A DNA stretch of 64,000 nucleotides. It comes from Elmis aenea. Its lineage: Eukaryota > Arthropoda > Insecta > Coleoptera > Elmidae. The position numbers were made by a program, and so were the translations under genes. The stretch covers positions 1-64,000 of the forward strand of contig CANTFG010000262.1 of assembly GCA_947652605.1 (NCBI GenBank), given 5' to 3'. Shown one piece after another: positions 1-10,709 of the stretch. How positions within the stretch are numbered: the first letter of the stretch is position 1; each line of letters begins with the position of its first letter. Below the pieces are notes generated by a model, which did not search any database, was not told where the DNA came from, and saw only the letters and a list, made by a program, of their open reading frames with translations.

Positions 1-43
1 AAAAACGAGAACCCTGTATAATACGCTTTAAAAACAAACCTAC

Positions 44-648
44 CTGAGGTTAATACATTTGACATGATTTTGAGATCATTAATATCATTTATAGTTATAA
101 TACTGTCTTCTAGTATAGAATCTAATTTATTTAAGTATTTTCTTTCTGCACTTTCAACAATCATTTCTGTTGCTCTATTAACTTTGTTTTCATTGTTATC
201 AACATCCGTAATAATATTATTCGTAAGGTTTTGTAGGTAGTCATAATATTCTAATGGTTCTTCTTTTATTTCTATTTCTTCATTCTCATCTACATTTTTA
301 ATTTCAGCGTTTGAAAACTCTTCTTTTAGTTGAAAAATGTTACAAGCTGAATGTCCATTCACATCCGTAAGGTTTTGTAGATAGTCATAATATTCTAATG
401 GTTCTTCTTTTATTTCTATTTTTTCAATCTCATCTACAGCTTTAATTTCAGCGTTTGAAAACTCTTCTTTTAGTTGAAAAATGTTACTAAGCTGAATGTT
501 CATATTCGCGATTTATTAAATTCATTTGTAAATTACATTCTTCCGGCTCCGACTTCTTTGTTTCTCCTTTTGCTTCTCCTACGCACACTTTAAGTTGTAT
601 CGGTCCTTTAGATTTATAGTAATCCGAGGTATTCAAAGTTGACTCCAA
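44..648 (-). pseudogene. N-terminal exon of a cluster ZNF gene, broken copy
   Basis: This is a relict of the shared N-terminal region: peptides matching STLNTSDYY, EECNLQMN, two [11 protein letters not shown] modules and two [11 protein letters not shown] modules read on the minus strand. The start ATG of the intact paralogs is TTG here (646-648). A one-base insertion near 487-491 shifts the frame between the two modules, and about 12 bases between the modules are missing near 367. The exon ends at 44 with the donor-like sequence AG|GTAGGT (donor at 38-43), the same place as in copy E. Any fingers would lie left of the window. The TTG substitution is shared with the copy at 27217-27497, so the two descend from one already defective ancestor. 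Confidence 0.85.
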
Positions 649-870
649 TTTTTTACTACACAAAAATTGCCTTGGCGTGTAATAAATAACGTTTGTGGTT
701 TGTACGTTAACAATTTGTCGTTTGCATACTAATATTAACCAAACACTTGAGATAGGTATTGGTATTGGCAAACTTCAAATGGTGTGCACTGTACACTGTC
801 TCACTGTCATGGCGGCTTGGTAGATCAAGTGTCCCTTGGTACAACAATTAAAAGTCGGACACGGTCAACT

Positions 871-1451
871 CATTGAATAAAAAGATAAAGGAAGGAGCTT
901 TTAATACTATACTGCAGCGTTTCAGCGGCGACGGAAATGACGACATAGATAGCCTCTTATGGCGGCCGGTGTTGACAGGTGAAACAGTCGGAGATATTTT
1001 AGTTTTGTGTACTACAATGGTTAGTTGTAAATCTTGTAGTTGTAGTAGGTCCAAAAATGTTAAAGATAAAAAGATTACGTTTCATAGGTAAGTAGACATT
1101 AATATTTTGTAGTGTAATCATGTATTGAAAATTTGATGTGGTCTGTCAAAATGGTATGTCATATCAGTGGCGTGCATTTGTGTACAGCATATTTTTTAAC
1201 TCTCATGATAAACAATCCAAATATTGATATATACTGTAGTTTTTTTAATTGCCTTAATCACGAAACAAGAAATAAATAAGTAAATAACAGGCTCAATTCA
1301 AAACAAAGCAAATATTTACATTAATCAATACATATTTAAAAATGTTAGATACGCCACTGAGAAGCGGAAACATGCATCCGCCATATTGAGAGGCTAACCT
1401 GGACGCCTTAGTAACGCTATAACGCTCATTCCTTTATCTTTTTATTCAATG
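871..1451 (+). mobile_element. P-superfamily MITE (copy 1)
   Basis: The 581-bp element has terminal inverted repeats CATTGAATAAAAAG...CTTTTTATTCAATG and a perfect 8-bp TSD GGTCAACT (863-870 and 1452-1459). The empty site is visible at 27697-27715. The 8-bp TSD, the CAT-starting ends and a retained THAP-type first exon (1017-1087) place it in the P superfamily rather than hAT. The transposase body is missing, so it is non-autonomous. Copies 2 and 3 (5592-6173, 31513-32094) lie in the opposite orientation. Confidence 0.88.
1017..1087 (+). pseudogene. THAP-type first exon of a deleted P transposase
   Basis: An ATG opens a 24-codon reading frame MVSCKSC...ITFHR that stops at a consensus splice donor, CATAG|GTAAGT (1088-1093). 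A start followed by C-x2-C and an FHR end matches the first third of a THAP zinc finger (C2CH module), the DNA-binding domain of P-element transposases. The tryptophan and the distal Cys/His would be on later exons, which are gone. In copies 2 and 3 the same exon carries a TAA where this copy has AAA. That this exon is still transcribed is not shown. Confidence 0.7.
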
Positions 1452-1700
1452 GGTCAACTAGGCGAGTAGGCGACGCCAACTGGGCAACGTGCCAACTGGG
1501 CGACAGGAACTTAAACATTTTTGAACTCTCATCTTAGCACACGATTTCACGGATTGTTTTTGTAAATATTGTTTAAATATACTTACTTCATTTTGTAGAA
1601 CTATATCGTACATCGAAATTTGTAGAATCGTGTGCTAAGATGAGAATTAAAAAAAGTTTAAGTTCCTGTCGCAAAGTTGAACGTCGCCAAGTTGTCGCGG
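1452..1700. repeat. Foldback repeat FB (copy 1)
   Basis: Two inverted arms of about 60-70 bp flank a ~75-bp AT-rich centre. The left arm contains GACAGGAACTTAAACA and CTCATCTTAGCACACGATT; the right arm has their reverse complements. The outer arms are built from short GGCGAC/CCAACTGGGC words that vary between copies. It sits at the 3' side of most ZNF units: 13302-13500, 27695-27945, 44577-44805, 59660-59880, and a partial copy at 60741-60880. It behaves like a palindromic MITE, but no clean TSD can be set. Confidence 0.7.
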
Positions 1701-2700
1701 ACCGATTAGTTGGTCTAATTGCTTTTCAAATACAGTTTACACAGGCGTTCCTAATGTCATTGATTCGATGGGTTATCCTGCCTGGTTGCTAGGTAGGGCC
1801 AGATCCCAGGTATTCTCAACTCTTTTGGCGCCCTGGCCAAGAATAGGAAACTGCAACCATTTATTACATTTAAAAGAACTATAGTAGCGTCTATTTTATT
1901 CTTGAGGCTTTCGCGGCCGTTATCCATAATACAATCTTGGTTTCCGGGTTTGGAACCGCGTCTTCTATATTTAGAAGTAGTTGACGTTTCGACCATTGTG
2001 TCTTGGTCTTTTCGTTTTGAAAAAGACCAAGACACAATGGTCGAAACGTCAACTACTTCTAAATATAGAAGACGCGGTTCCAAACCCGGAAACCAAGATT
2101 GTATTATAGTAGCGTCTATTTTGATATACTTTATGCAATTACTGATCACACAAAAATGAATGTAAATCCTTGGATTTTTTTAATGAATTTGAGTTGTTAT
2201 CTCTTTTAAGTGAATTTTATATTCATCTATATTTCGCATGCAGAACTAACGGCTAGAGAAATTTATTTCAATTTATTTAATACTGTGTAGCAACACAATT
2301 AATTAAATTTTTTCATAAAATTTGGCACATCTATGACTTCTTTGATAAACTACCCTGAATTAGCATAATACTGGAAGCTGCGTTGACAAATAAGTACAAA
2401 AGATTAAATTCAAATGTTCAATATTTTTAATACAATTTACAATACGTTTATACATTTGTATACTTGTTATGTACTTAAGGAACTATATTGAAAATATACA
2501 CATTGAAAACAGCTTAACATGAAACATCGGTTAACATAAAATAATATTTCGGTAAAACTTAAAAGGAGTCGCTTAAAGCAGTTGATGATAAAGGGTTTTC
2601 TTCGGAATCGGGCATTTTGACTTTATTATTACATCAAAAACATTTATGAGTTTTTTTTGTACAGATTTACTTCTTGAATAAAAGATTCCTTTATGGCTTG
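1700..2700. repeat. Conserved 3' flank block of a ZNF unit
   Basis: A non-coding block of about 0.8 kb follows almost every ZNF gene on its 3' side and is nearly identical between copies: 11315-11997, 13500-14270, 27945-28710, 45617-46289, 59880-60640 and 60880-61640. It probably includes 3' UTR and downstream intergenic DNA that travelled with each gene duplication. No coding potential is seen. This copy is interrupted by a palindrome at 1926-2107. Confidence 0.75.
1926..2107. repeat. 182-bp near-perfect palindrome inserted in the flank block
   Basis: The left half from ATAATACAATCTTGG and the right half ending CCAAGATTGTATTAT are reverse complements over about 85 bases each, with only a few bases of loop near 2013-2019. 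Other copies of the block lack it (compare 11400-11440). The word AGTAGCGTCTATTTT occurs on both sides (around 1887 and 2108), suggesting a long target duplication or insertion with local duplication. It is a foldback mobile element of unknown family. Confidence 0.75.
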
Positions 2701-3661
2701 TCACCAGTGTTTTCATATGAATGTTTAGTTGGGCACTACTTACAAAAACCTATTCACAAATGACACATTTACATGATTTATTATAAATGTATTTTCATTT
2801 GAGCACTTAAATTTATACTTTGATTCAAACATTTCTCACAAACGTTACATTTATATTTATATTTCTCACCAGTGTGTGTTCTCATATCAATACTTAAACT
2901 CTGATTTTGTTTAAATAGTTTTTCACATATGTCACATTTTTATGGTGTTTCACCAGTGTGTGTTATTCATATGAACCTTTAAAAGCTGATGCAACTAAAA
3001 AATAAATCATATAGTTGTTCACCAATGTGTAATCTCATATGTTTATGTAAACTAGTACTATAACTAAAACATTTCTCACGAACGTCACATTTATATGATT
3101 TTTCACCAGTGTGTGTTCTCATGTGAGTCCTTAAACCACCACTTTCAATAAAGCATTTCTCACAAAGGTCACATTTATATGGTTTTTCACCAGTGTGTGT
3201 TCTTATATGAACATTTAGATTGCTCCTATCCATAAAATTCTTTTTGCAAATGTCACATTTATATGGTTTTTCACCAGTGTGTGTTATTCATATGAACCTT
3301 TAAAAGCTGATGCAACTAAAAAATTAATCATATAGTTGTTCACCAATGTGTAATCTCATATGTTTATGTAAACTAGTACTATAACTAAAACATTTCTCAC
3401 GAACGTCACATTTATATGGTTTTTCACCAGTGTGTGTTCTCATACGATCCCGTAAACGATCACTTCTATTAAAATGTTTCTGGCAATTGTCACATTTATA
3501 TGGTTTTTCACCAGTGTGTGTTCTCATGTGTCCTTAAACCACCACTTTCAATAAAGCATTTCTCACAAAGGTCACATTCATATGATTTTTTACCAGTGTG
3601 TGTTCTCATGTGAGTCCTTAAACCACCACTTTCAATAAAGCATTTCTCACAAAGGTCACAT
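2700..3661 (-). pseudogene. Decayed 3' zinc-finger tail of ZNF A
   Basis: Finger-coding DNA continues past the stop of ZNF A but is broken by frameshifts. Two stretches are open: 2979-3233 and 3324-3527. Both end with the ancestral C-terminal finger (helix YSTSLHK, second Cys replaced by Arg in CDVREKC) and the tail HIGEQLYD. The tail is therefore present twice in tandem. Further right-to-left, 2700-2970 holds still more degenerate finger remnants that lack usable frames. A matching array lies at 28700-29582. Confidence 0.8.
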
Positions 3662-4984
3662 TTAAATGGTTTTTCCAGTGTGTGTTCTTATATGAACATT
3701 TAGATTGCTCCTATCCGTAAAATTCTTTTTGCAAATGTCACATTTATATGGTTTTTCACCAGTGTGTGTTCTCATATGATCCCGTAAACGATCACTTCTA
3801 TTAAAATGTTTCTGGCAATTGTCACATTTATATGGTTTTTCACCAGTGTGTGTTCTCATATGAATTCGTAAACTATTACTGTGGCTAAAACATTTCTGAC
3901 AAGCCGCACATTCATATGATTTCTCACCAGTGTGTGTTCTCATATGAACCCGTAAACTATTACTGCGGTTAAAATATTTCTGACAAACATCACATTTATA
4001 TGGTTTTTCACCAGTGTGTGTATTCATATGAACATTTAAATGACTACTTTGAATAAAACATTTGTGACAAACATCACATTTATATGGTTTTCCATCAGTG
4101 TGTGTATTCATATGAACATTTAAATGACTACTTTGAATAAAACATTTCTGACAAACATCACATTTATATGGTTTTTCACCAGTATGTGTTCTCATATGAA
4201 CATTTAAAATACTACTTTGATTAAAACATTTCTGACAAACATCACATTTATATGGTTTTGCACCAGTGTGTTTTCTCATATGAGCACTTAAATTACCTCT
4301 TCGATTAAAACATTTCTCACAAATGTCACATTCATATGGCTTTTCACCAGTGTGTGTTCTCATACGAGTCCTTAAATTATCACTTCGATTAAAATGTTTC
4401 TGACAAATAACACATTTGTATGATTCTACACCAATGTGTGTCCTCATATGATTACCTAAGTATTTTGTTTCTGCACTTTCATCTATCATTTCTGTTGTTC
4501 TCTCTCTGTTTTCGTTGTTATCAACATCCGTAATAATATCATTTGTAAGGTTTTGTAGATAGTCATAATATTCTAATGGTTCTTCTTTTATTTCTATTTT
4601 TTCAATCTCATCTACATCTTTAATTTCAGCGTTTGAAAACTCTTCTTTTAGTTGAAAAATGTTGCAAGCTGAATGTCTATTCACATCCGTAATAATGTCA
4701 TTCGTAAGGTTTTGTATATAGTCATAATATTCTAATGGTTCTTCTTTTATTTCTATTTTTCCAATCTCATCTACAGCTTTAATTTCAGTGTTTGAAAACT
4801 CTTCTTTTAGTTGAAAAATGTTACTAGCTGAATGTTCATATTCGTGATTTATTATATTAATTTGTAAATTACATTCTTCTGGCTCCGACTTTATTGTTTC
4901 TCCTTTAGCTTCTCCTACGCACACTTTAAGTTGTATCGGTCCTTCAGATTTAAAGCAATCTGAGGTATTCAAAGTTGACACCAT
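3662..4984 (-). CDS. C2H2 zinc-finger protein A (cluster member)
   Basis: This is a single open exon of about 440 residues. The start chosen is the Met of MVSTLNTSD, aligned with the conserved MESTLN of the paralogs; an upstream in-frame Met (4999) exists. Residues ~1-165 are acidic with IKSEPEE and two LKEEF...[11 protein letters not shown] modules. Nine fingers follow, joined by TGEKPY-type linkers; the first has Arg in place of the first His (LRTRMRTH). Helices include NRSDNLR, RRGNLSA, QSSILNV, QSSHLNV (twice), [21 protein letters not shown] and DRSNLNV. The frame ends prematurely (THTGKTI) through a 2-bp deletion shared with D. The family binds DNA in the nucleus; the target is unknown. 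It could be functional in truncated form or a recent pseudogene. Confidence 0.8.
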   Translation of the reverse strand: MVSTLNTSDCFKSEGPIQLKVCVGEAKGETIKSEPEECNLQINIINHEYEHSASNIFQLKEEFSNTEIKAVDEIGKIEIKEEPLEYYDYIQNLTNDIITDVNRHSACNIFQLKEEFSNAEIKDVDEIEKIEIKEEPLEYYDYLQNLTNDIITDVDNNENRERTTEMIDESAETKYLGNHMRTHIGVESYKCVICQKHFNRSDNLRTRMRTHTGEKPYECDICEKCFNRRGNLSAHMRKHTGAKPYKCDVCQKCFNQSSILNVHMRTHTGEKPYKCDVCQKCFIQSSHLNVHMNTHTDGKPYKCDVCHKCFIQSSHLNVHMNTHTGEKPYKCDVCQKYFNRSNSLRVHMRTHTGEKSYECAACQKCFSHSNSLRIHMRTHTGEKPYKCDNCQKHFNRSDRLRDHMRTHTGEKPYKCDICKKNFTDRSNLNVHIRTHTGKTI

Positions 4985-5160
4985 TTTTGTTCTACACAAA
5001 AATTGCTTTGGCGTGTAATAAATAACGTTTGTGGTTTGTACGTTAACAATTTGTCGTTTGCATACTAATATTAACCAAACATTTGAGATAGGTATTGGTA
5101 AACTTCAAATGGTGTGCACTGTGCACTGTCATGGCTGCTTGGTAGATCAAGTGTACCTTG
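4985..5160 (-). promoter_or_regulatory. Conserved 5' flank of ZNF genes (putative promoter/5' UTR)
   Basis: About 170 bases upstream of the start are nearly identical in front of copies A, C (26701-26885), D (30906-31080) and F (49728-49920), and in the relicts at 650-840 and 27500-27675; copy E's flank is split by a piggyBac insertion. On the minus strand it holds the direct repeat GTGCACAGTGCAC and GCAGCCATGACAG. A TTTTTGTGTAG just before the ATG could be a splice acceptor, implying a 5' non-coding exon. Promoter function is inferred from conservation only. Confidence 0.35.
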
Positions 5161-5591
5161 AATATTTTCGTGTTGATTATGAGTGCTAGGTTCACAACAC
5201 ATCAAATGATAAATATGACAAAGGTTGGTAAAAGCCTTTTTTAAAATTTAAATAACCCATAATCTTTATTTTCATTAGTTATTAATTTAAAAAAAGTTAT
5301 TTACGCAGCCGGTTAGGTTATGAAAAAAAATCGCGAATTCGCGAATAAAGTTCGTTCTTTCGCAGGTATATGTTATGGGGTGTTCACCACAGAACATGGT
5401 GTTTACTCTCCCATGGCGGCGAAACTCCATTTTAAACTAGTTACAAGTGAAATAGTATTAGATGCATTATATCTAATAAACATAATATTGCTATAGTGGT
5501 TCAAATTTTGCCTAACATAGTCAACGGTACAGATATACATCCTCTCTTTTTTATGCGGCGATTGGACCACAGTATAGAGATCATACAGTAG
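5161..5591. other. Non-coding upstream DNA of ZNF A
   Basis: No gene is seen. The stretch is part of the duplicated unit and recurs at 31080-31512 and, partly, at 49920-50480. It contains the palindrome TCGCGAATTCGCGA. Confidence 0.6.
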
Positions 5592-6173
5592 CATTGAATA
5601 AAAAGATAAAGGAAGGAGCGTTATAGCTATACTAAGGCGTCCAGGTTAGCCTCTCAATATGGCGGATGCATGTTTCCGCTTCTCAGTGGCGTATCTAACA
5701 TTTTTAAACAATGTGTTGATTAATGTAAATATTTGCTTTGTTTTGAATTGAGCCTGTTATTTACTTATTTGTTTCTTGTTTCGTGGTTGAGGGAATTAAA
5801 AAAACGACAGCATATTTCAATATTTCGATTGTTTAGTTCCAAAGTTAAAAAATATGCTGTACACAAATGCACGCCACTGATATGACATACCATTTTGACA
5901 GACCACATCAAATTTTCAATACATGATAACACTACAAAATATTAATGCCTACTTACCTATGAAACGTAATCTTTTAATCTTCTACATTTTTTGACCTAGT
6001 AAGACTACAAGATCTGCAGCTAACCATTGTAGCACACAAAACACTAAATTTCTTGACTGTTTGACTTGTCAAAACCGGCCGCCATCTGAGGCCATTTATG
6101 TCGTCATTTCCGTCGCCGCTCAAACGCTGCAGTATAGTATTAAAAGCTCCTTCCTTTATCTTTTTATTCAATG
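5592..6173 (-). mobile_element. P-superfamily MITE (copy 2)
   Basis: A 582-bp element with the same CATTGAATAAAAAG ends as copy 1, reversed, and a perfect 8-bp TSD TACAGTAG (5584-5591, 6174-6181). The residual THAP exon (minus strand, start near 6050) has a nonsense codon after 17 residues. Copy 3 at 31513-32094 has the same TSD in the same neighbourhood, so copies 2 and 3 arose by segmental duplication, not by two insertions. Confidence 0.88.
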
Positions 6174-6228
6174 TACAGTAGGGACAGCTTACCTTTTTTT
6201 TATGTCCACATTTTCATTGCGCATGCAC

Positions 6229-7957
6229 CATAGATAAGAGAGAAAATAGATACTACACTCCCATACAATGCTTTTGAACTAAATTGCGCCATCTGAGCGG
6301 CTTGGGGTTCACCTAAATTTGCACGCTTGTCATAGAATTTACAGTAATCTGTAAATACGACCGGATATAAAAAAATTATAGGAATTCAAAATTTATACTT
6401 ATATTTATTATTTATGGATAGAATAAAAGGATTAAGATGCATTTTAAAATGAAAAATGTTTATTTATATGAAATACAAAATATTTATATAAATAAATATA
6501 ACCAAAGGTCTATTTCTTTACAAGTAATTATTTTGTTGTAAACTTTTGTTGGGGTGCCATCCGTCCCGGTTTTAAGTACTGTCCCGGTGTCCCGAAAAAT
6601 GAATTAGTCATGTGAACTTGCGTCTGTATGATTATTAGTTTATAATAAATAAAACTGAATTTATATTTATAGTTTTAAATTGAATTACTTTTCAAAATAT
6701 ATTGTTACTTAAATTAGACAACAAAAACTGTATGTACAAAAAATTGTGGTATTCGGGTCTTTACTTTTTTGTAGAGAATGTGTGTTCCAACTTTTTTTTC
6801 AATAATTCGTAACAGAAAATCATTAAATTTATACTTCCCATTTACGAAACAATGGTATAATCAAAGGGGAAGGAAAAGTAATTTCTATTTCACCTATTAC
6901 CACTAAAAATATATATTACTTCTATTATTATTCAAATTTTATGACTTTGTTTATTACTTTTAAAATTATTATTTAAAAGTTATGTTACATATTTAAATAT
7001 TTTGATGTTATATTTTGTAACAATCTCGGACCCGGAGTTCGTCAAGATCTTTTTTTACTACTTCCATCTATTTCTTTCGTAGTCGTCTCCTTCTTTTTGA
7101 GTACGCTTCACTATCTAGCACTAGTTTAGTTACTCTTCCTTCTGGTAATCTGGTGATATATCCAAGCCATTGTAATCCTTGGATTTTTGCCACAGTTTTT
7201 ATATTAGTTTGTCCATATATTTCCAAAATTACTTTCTTTGACCGTCTTCTCCATATATCCCTTCTTGATTCCCCCATATATTCTTCTAAGTATCTTCCTC
7301 TCCCATATTTCTAGTTTGTTTTCCATATTTCTATTACGAATCTACGTCTCACAAACATAGAGGACAGTCGGTCTGATAGCTGTTACACTCTACATTTTGC
7401 GTGTAAGTGATACCTTTTTTGATTTCAGCATTATTGCTAACACTCCGGCACTTTTACTTCCTTTGGCTATTCCCTTATTTATTTCTTCCTTTTCTTCATT
7501 TCTGTTAATGTTACCCCCAGGTAGTCAAAATTGTTCACTATCTCAAAATTATATTCTGCACTTGTAACTTATTATTATAACACAAAAACAATTTAAAATA
7601 TTGAACGGGCCGAACTGAGGAAAATTTGTCAGTTCGTTCAAAATTATGATATATTTTCTTTATCTATGATTATGACATTTCAAAATATTAAAATATTTAT
7701 ATTTTTATTTTGACTTTTTATAGCCAAACGGGGGTAACCATAGATAAAGGGTACGCAACTATGGAAACCTTCATTCATAATCCGCTACGCAGCGTATAAT
7801 GAATGAACCCCAAGCCGTGTAGGTGGCGTGTATGTCTGTTGGATTATAAATGAAGTTAGTAATGAACGCAACATACACGCCACCTACACGGCTTGGGGTT
7901 CAACTATTTTCAATGAAACAAGTATTCGATTCTACCCATAAGAGTGCAAACACCGTG
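6229..7957. mobile_element. Element X, non-autonomous DNA transposon (copy 1)
   Basis: A 1729-bp element starts CATAGATAAG and ends AACACCGTG, flanked by a perfect 8-bp TSD GCATGCAC (6221-6228, 7958-7965). The empty site is at 32139. A second copy (38390-40115) has a different TSD, so X has transposed. Its ends are poorly complementary, but it contains inverted words (GCCGTGTAGGTGGCGTGTATG near 7813 and its complement near 7873) and a stretch shared with element Z (TTCATTCATAATCCGC). Superfamily is uncertain: P or hAT by TSD length. It carries a LINE fragment as passenger. Confidence 0.8.
7020..7365 (-). pseudogene. RTE-like LINE reverse-transcriptase C-terminal fragment
   Basis: The minus strand reads peptides with EIYGQTNIKTVAKIQGLQW, GYITRLPEGR and KRRRRLRKK, which resemble the region after the reverse-transcriptase domain of RTE-type LINEs (ERK.LR.I.G, LQWLGH.RMP pattern). 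It is a few hundred bases without endonuclease or catalytic YADD part, and it has frame breaks. It lies inside element X; the copy at 39170-39510 is more complete. Confidence 0.6.
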
Positions 7958-9726
7958 GCATGCACAAAATTGGTAGTACTTCTATAAATAGCCGAGGGAT
8001 GGCGCGACGATTTTAAATCATTTGACGTATCATATTGTTACCGTGGAGATGGTTATGAGATCCAAACTACGGTCAGTCAGTCGATAAACAGATATTAATA
8101 AACTAGTGTCAATGTCAGATCTTTAAATTTTAGTGAAATAGTTTTAATAACGGGAATATTTGATTTAAAAATCAAATAGTAATGTAAACAACATTCGTTG
8201 CCCCTAACCGGTAACAATTTGACGCCTCCAACGTGGGACCTTTCCTAAATGGACGTTTGGGAGAACCCGCCCTGCTCAGTCCAGCTAGCCGCCGACATCA
8301 TCAACCCTCCTGGAGGAGGGCAAACCTCCAGTGGCGCCCATTCATCACTTCTCCATTCACTTACTTCATCCAACGGACATCATCGCCGTCACTTTAAGAC
8401 GACGGCCCACATCGGCAACAGTGCTTCACCAGCCCAGTTTTCTGGCAGGATAACATCAACGCTCCTACCCCGGGGAGAATCCATCGTTCAATCTTCACCA
8501 CTGCGACCTCACCGCCTCCAGGCCTACAGTCGAGCCAGCCGGCCGACAACAACGTAGCCGCCCTGCGAGCCGAAGGAAGCCAGTGTGTTCCAGTCCGCAA
8601 GCCGCCTTCTACACGCCAAGGCACCGTGTGCGCCCCATTGCCACACAATCGCCGCGCTCCGTGAGAAGCCTTCGACTGCCGAACACCCACGACGTCATGC
8701 ATCATCATCATCCACTTCATCCCCAGGGAAGCCTAACGTGCGTAAACGACATCCATCAACGTCGGTGCCGTTCCACTTCAGTCCACAAGCCGTCTTCCGT
8801 CACGCCGAGCCAACTCTCGTGTGCGCCCCATTGCCACACACATTCGCCGCGCTCCATGAGAAGCCATTGACTGAAGAATGGTCACCACAGCATCGCCGCC
8901 ATCATCCACATTACTTTCAGTGGAAACCAAGCATTCGTCATCGCCGTCCTGCCTAACCTTCGTTATATCCTTCAATAGCGATGTCCTGCTACTTCCCATC
9001 ACCGAGTAGCAACCGCCGACTACATCAAACAACTCTCATCACCTTTCGAACCTTTCCTTTTCAAAACTACATCCTACTCCTTCAAATCGCTTAACTACAT
9101 CCGCTACATCCTGCAGCACACCTTCGACTACATCTATTTACAAGCAAGCAGCTGCAACTTAATCTCTCAAGAGAAGTTCCATCGACGCGACATCATCATT
9201 AACCAGTCCCGACGAGGACAAGTTTTATCGACTTTTGTTCCATCGAATAGTAATTGCAACATCCAGCACCAAGACGTCCTGTTCTTCACTTCAGTACCAG
9301 GCTTACGGTCGAGCCAGATGGCCGACACATACGTATCACGCCTCACTAGCCGCATGGAATCAGCATCGTCCACACCGTTTTACGTCAGCTCACAAGCCGT
9401 CTTCATCCAGCCGAGCCGACACACATGTGCACGTCTACCACATAACCGTGCTCCTGGTGAAGCACTTCCAACTGACGGACGGTCACACATCATCGCCGTC
9501 GTTCCACGCCAGACAACCAGCCGCCTGCCTCACACCCAGCCGACACACATGTGAGCCCCATTGCCGCATAACCGCGCTCCGTGAGCAGCCTGTCCACTGG
9601 CGAACGACAACAACCACTACTCCGACATCTCGCAACCGCTGTCCAGTCAACCCTGAGGATCAACCGTCGTCATCGTCGAGTCCATGGAGCCACTTCCAAC
9701 ACGCTTCCAACGACCTGTCTGCCGCT

Positions 9727-10709
9727 CAGTGGCGGCTCGTGCATAAGCACTGCGGCACTGCAGCACCCCCAGCAAAAAAATGAAAAACCCAAATTTATTA
9801 TTGTTTAAAAGAAAATATTAAAAACAATATTTACAAGCATGATATAAATGCAATTATACATGTTAAAGATATAAATTGCGTTTGGAAATCGTGAAAAGAG
9901 TGATTAAACGCTTTATAGCTACATTGCGAACAGTGGAACTGCCAGCCAGAGCAGTTCCGCTTTTATAATATTCGGTTAGTCTCGGGCTAGACACAGGGCT
10001 AGATCCGGCGATATTCGTTGTCTGCAAGTAAATGCAACACCGGCACTGCCAATTTCGCAGTTCCGATACAGTTGACCATATGCAAAGTGGATGATGCTTT
10101 AGCTTTAGCGCGTACGCCAGAACAGGACAGTGGCTTTATTAGTTTGCGCTACGGAAGTAAGATATGAAATTTTTTATAATTATGTTGTTATACCAGCAAA
10201 GAATTCCATAATTTTAGAGGATTGCTGGAACTATTAAATGCATTAAACGAAGAAAACTTAGCAAGTGTTTTTAGTGAATGATTAAACTTATCAAAATTTT
10301 AGTAACAATTCCATGGACTACTTCAGAAGCAGAAAGGTGTTTTTCCACTTTAAAAAGAGTAAAATCGTACTTAAGAAATACTATGACTATGAGTCAAGAA
10401 CGGTTGACAGCACTATGTATGGTATCAATTGAAAAAACGATGGTTTCACAAATTCAAAATTTAAATGAAATGGTTATTGAGAAATTTTGCCAAGGCAAAA
10501 ATAGAAGAATGGAGTTTATTTTTAAATAATAGATTTTTGTAAATACGATTTTTTTTTCACGAATATAATTCTTGTAATAATATTTTTTGTATATCCCTTT
10601 ATTATGAATAACAAATTTATTTAACATATACCTTTTTTTATGAACTTTTTAATAACCTGGCTATATATTAAACAGCACCCCTACTTAAAATTTTCACCGG
10701 CCGCCACTG
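9727..10709 (+). mobile_element. hAT element with transposase remnant
   Basis: The ends CAGTGGCGGC...GCCGCCACTG and a perfect 8-bp TSD CTGCCGCT (9719-9726, 10710-10717) define a 983-bp hAT. The empty site is visible in the second LARD near 38040. The element is deleted internally but keeps the C-terminal transposase region (10278-10529). Confidence 0.9.
10278..10529 (+). pseudogene. hAT transposase C-terminal dimerisation domain, fragment
   Basis: The frame includes the signature TTSEAERCFSTLKRVKSYLRN followed by MSQERLTAL, the conserved core of the hAT C-terminal dimerisation domain. Only about 80 residues remain; the catalytic DDE core and BED finger are absent. It sits inside the 983-bp hAT and cannot encode an active enzyme. 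Confidence 0.85.

Noticed and set aside
871..1451. hAT assignment for the CATTG-ended MITE
   Set aside because: The 8-bp TSD fits hAT as well, but the THAP-type exon with splice donor points to the P superfamily.
1757..2159. Overlapping frames of 85 and 130 codons on opposite strands
   Set aside because: Both are produced by the 182-bp palindrome, which reads the same on either strand.
8249..9808. Several open frames of 80-180 codons on both strands in the LARD interior
   Set aside because: They overlap in many frames, are His/Ser/Pro/Arg-rich as expected of C-biased DNA, shift between the two LARD copies and match no family.
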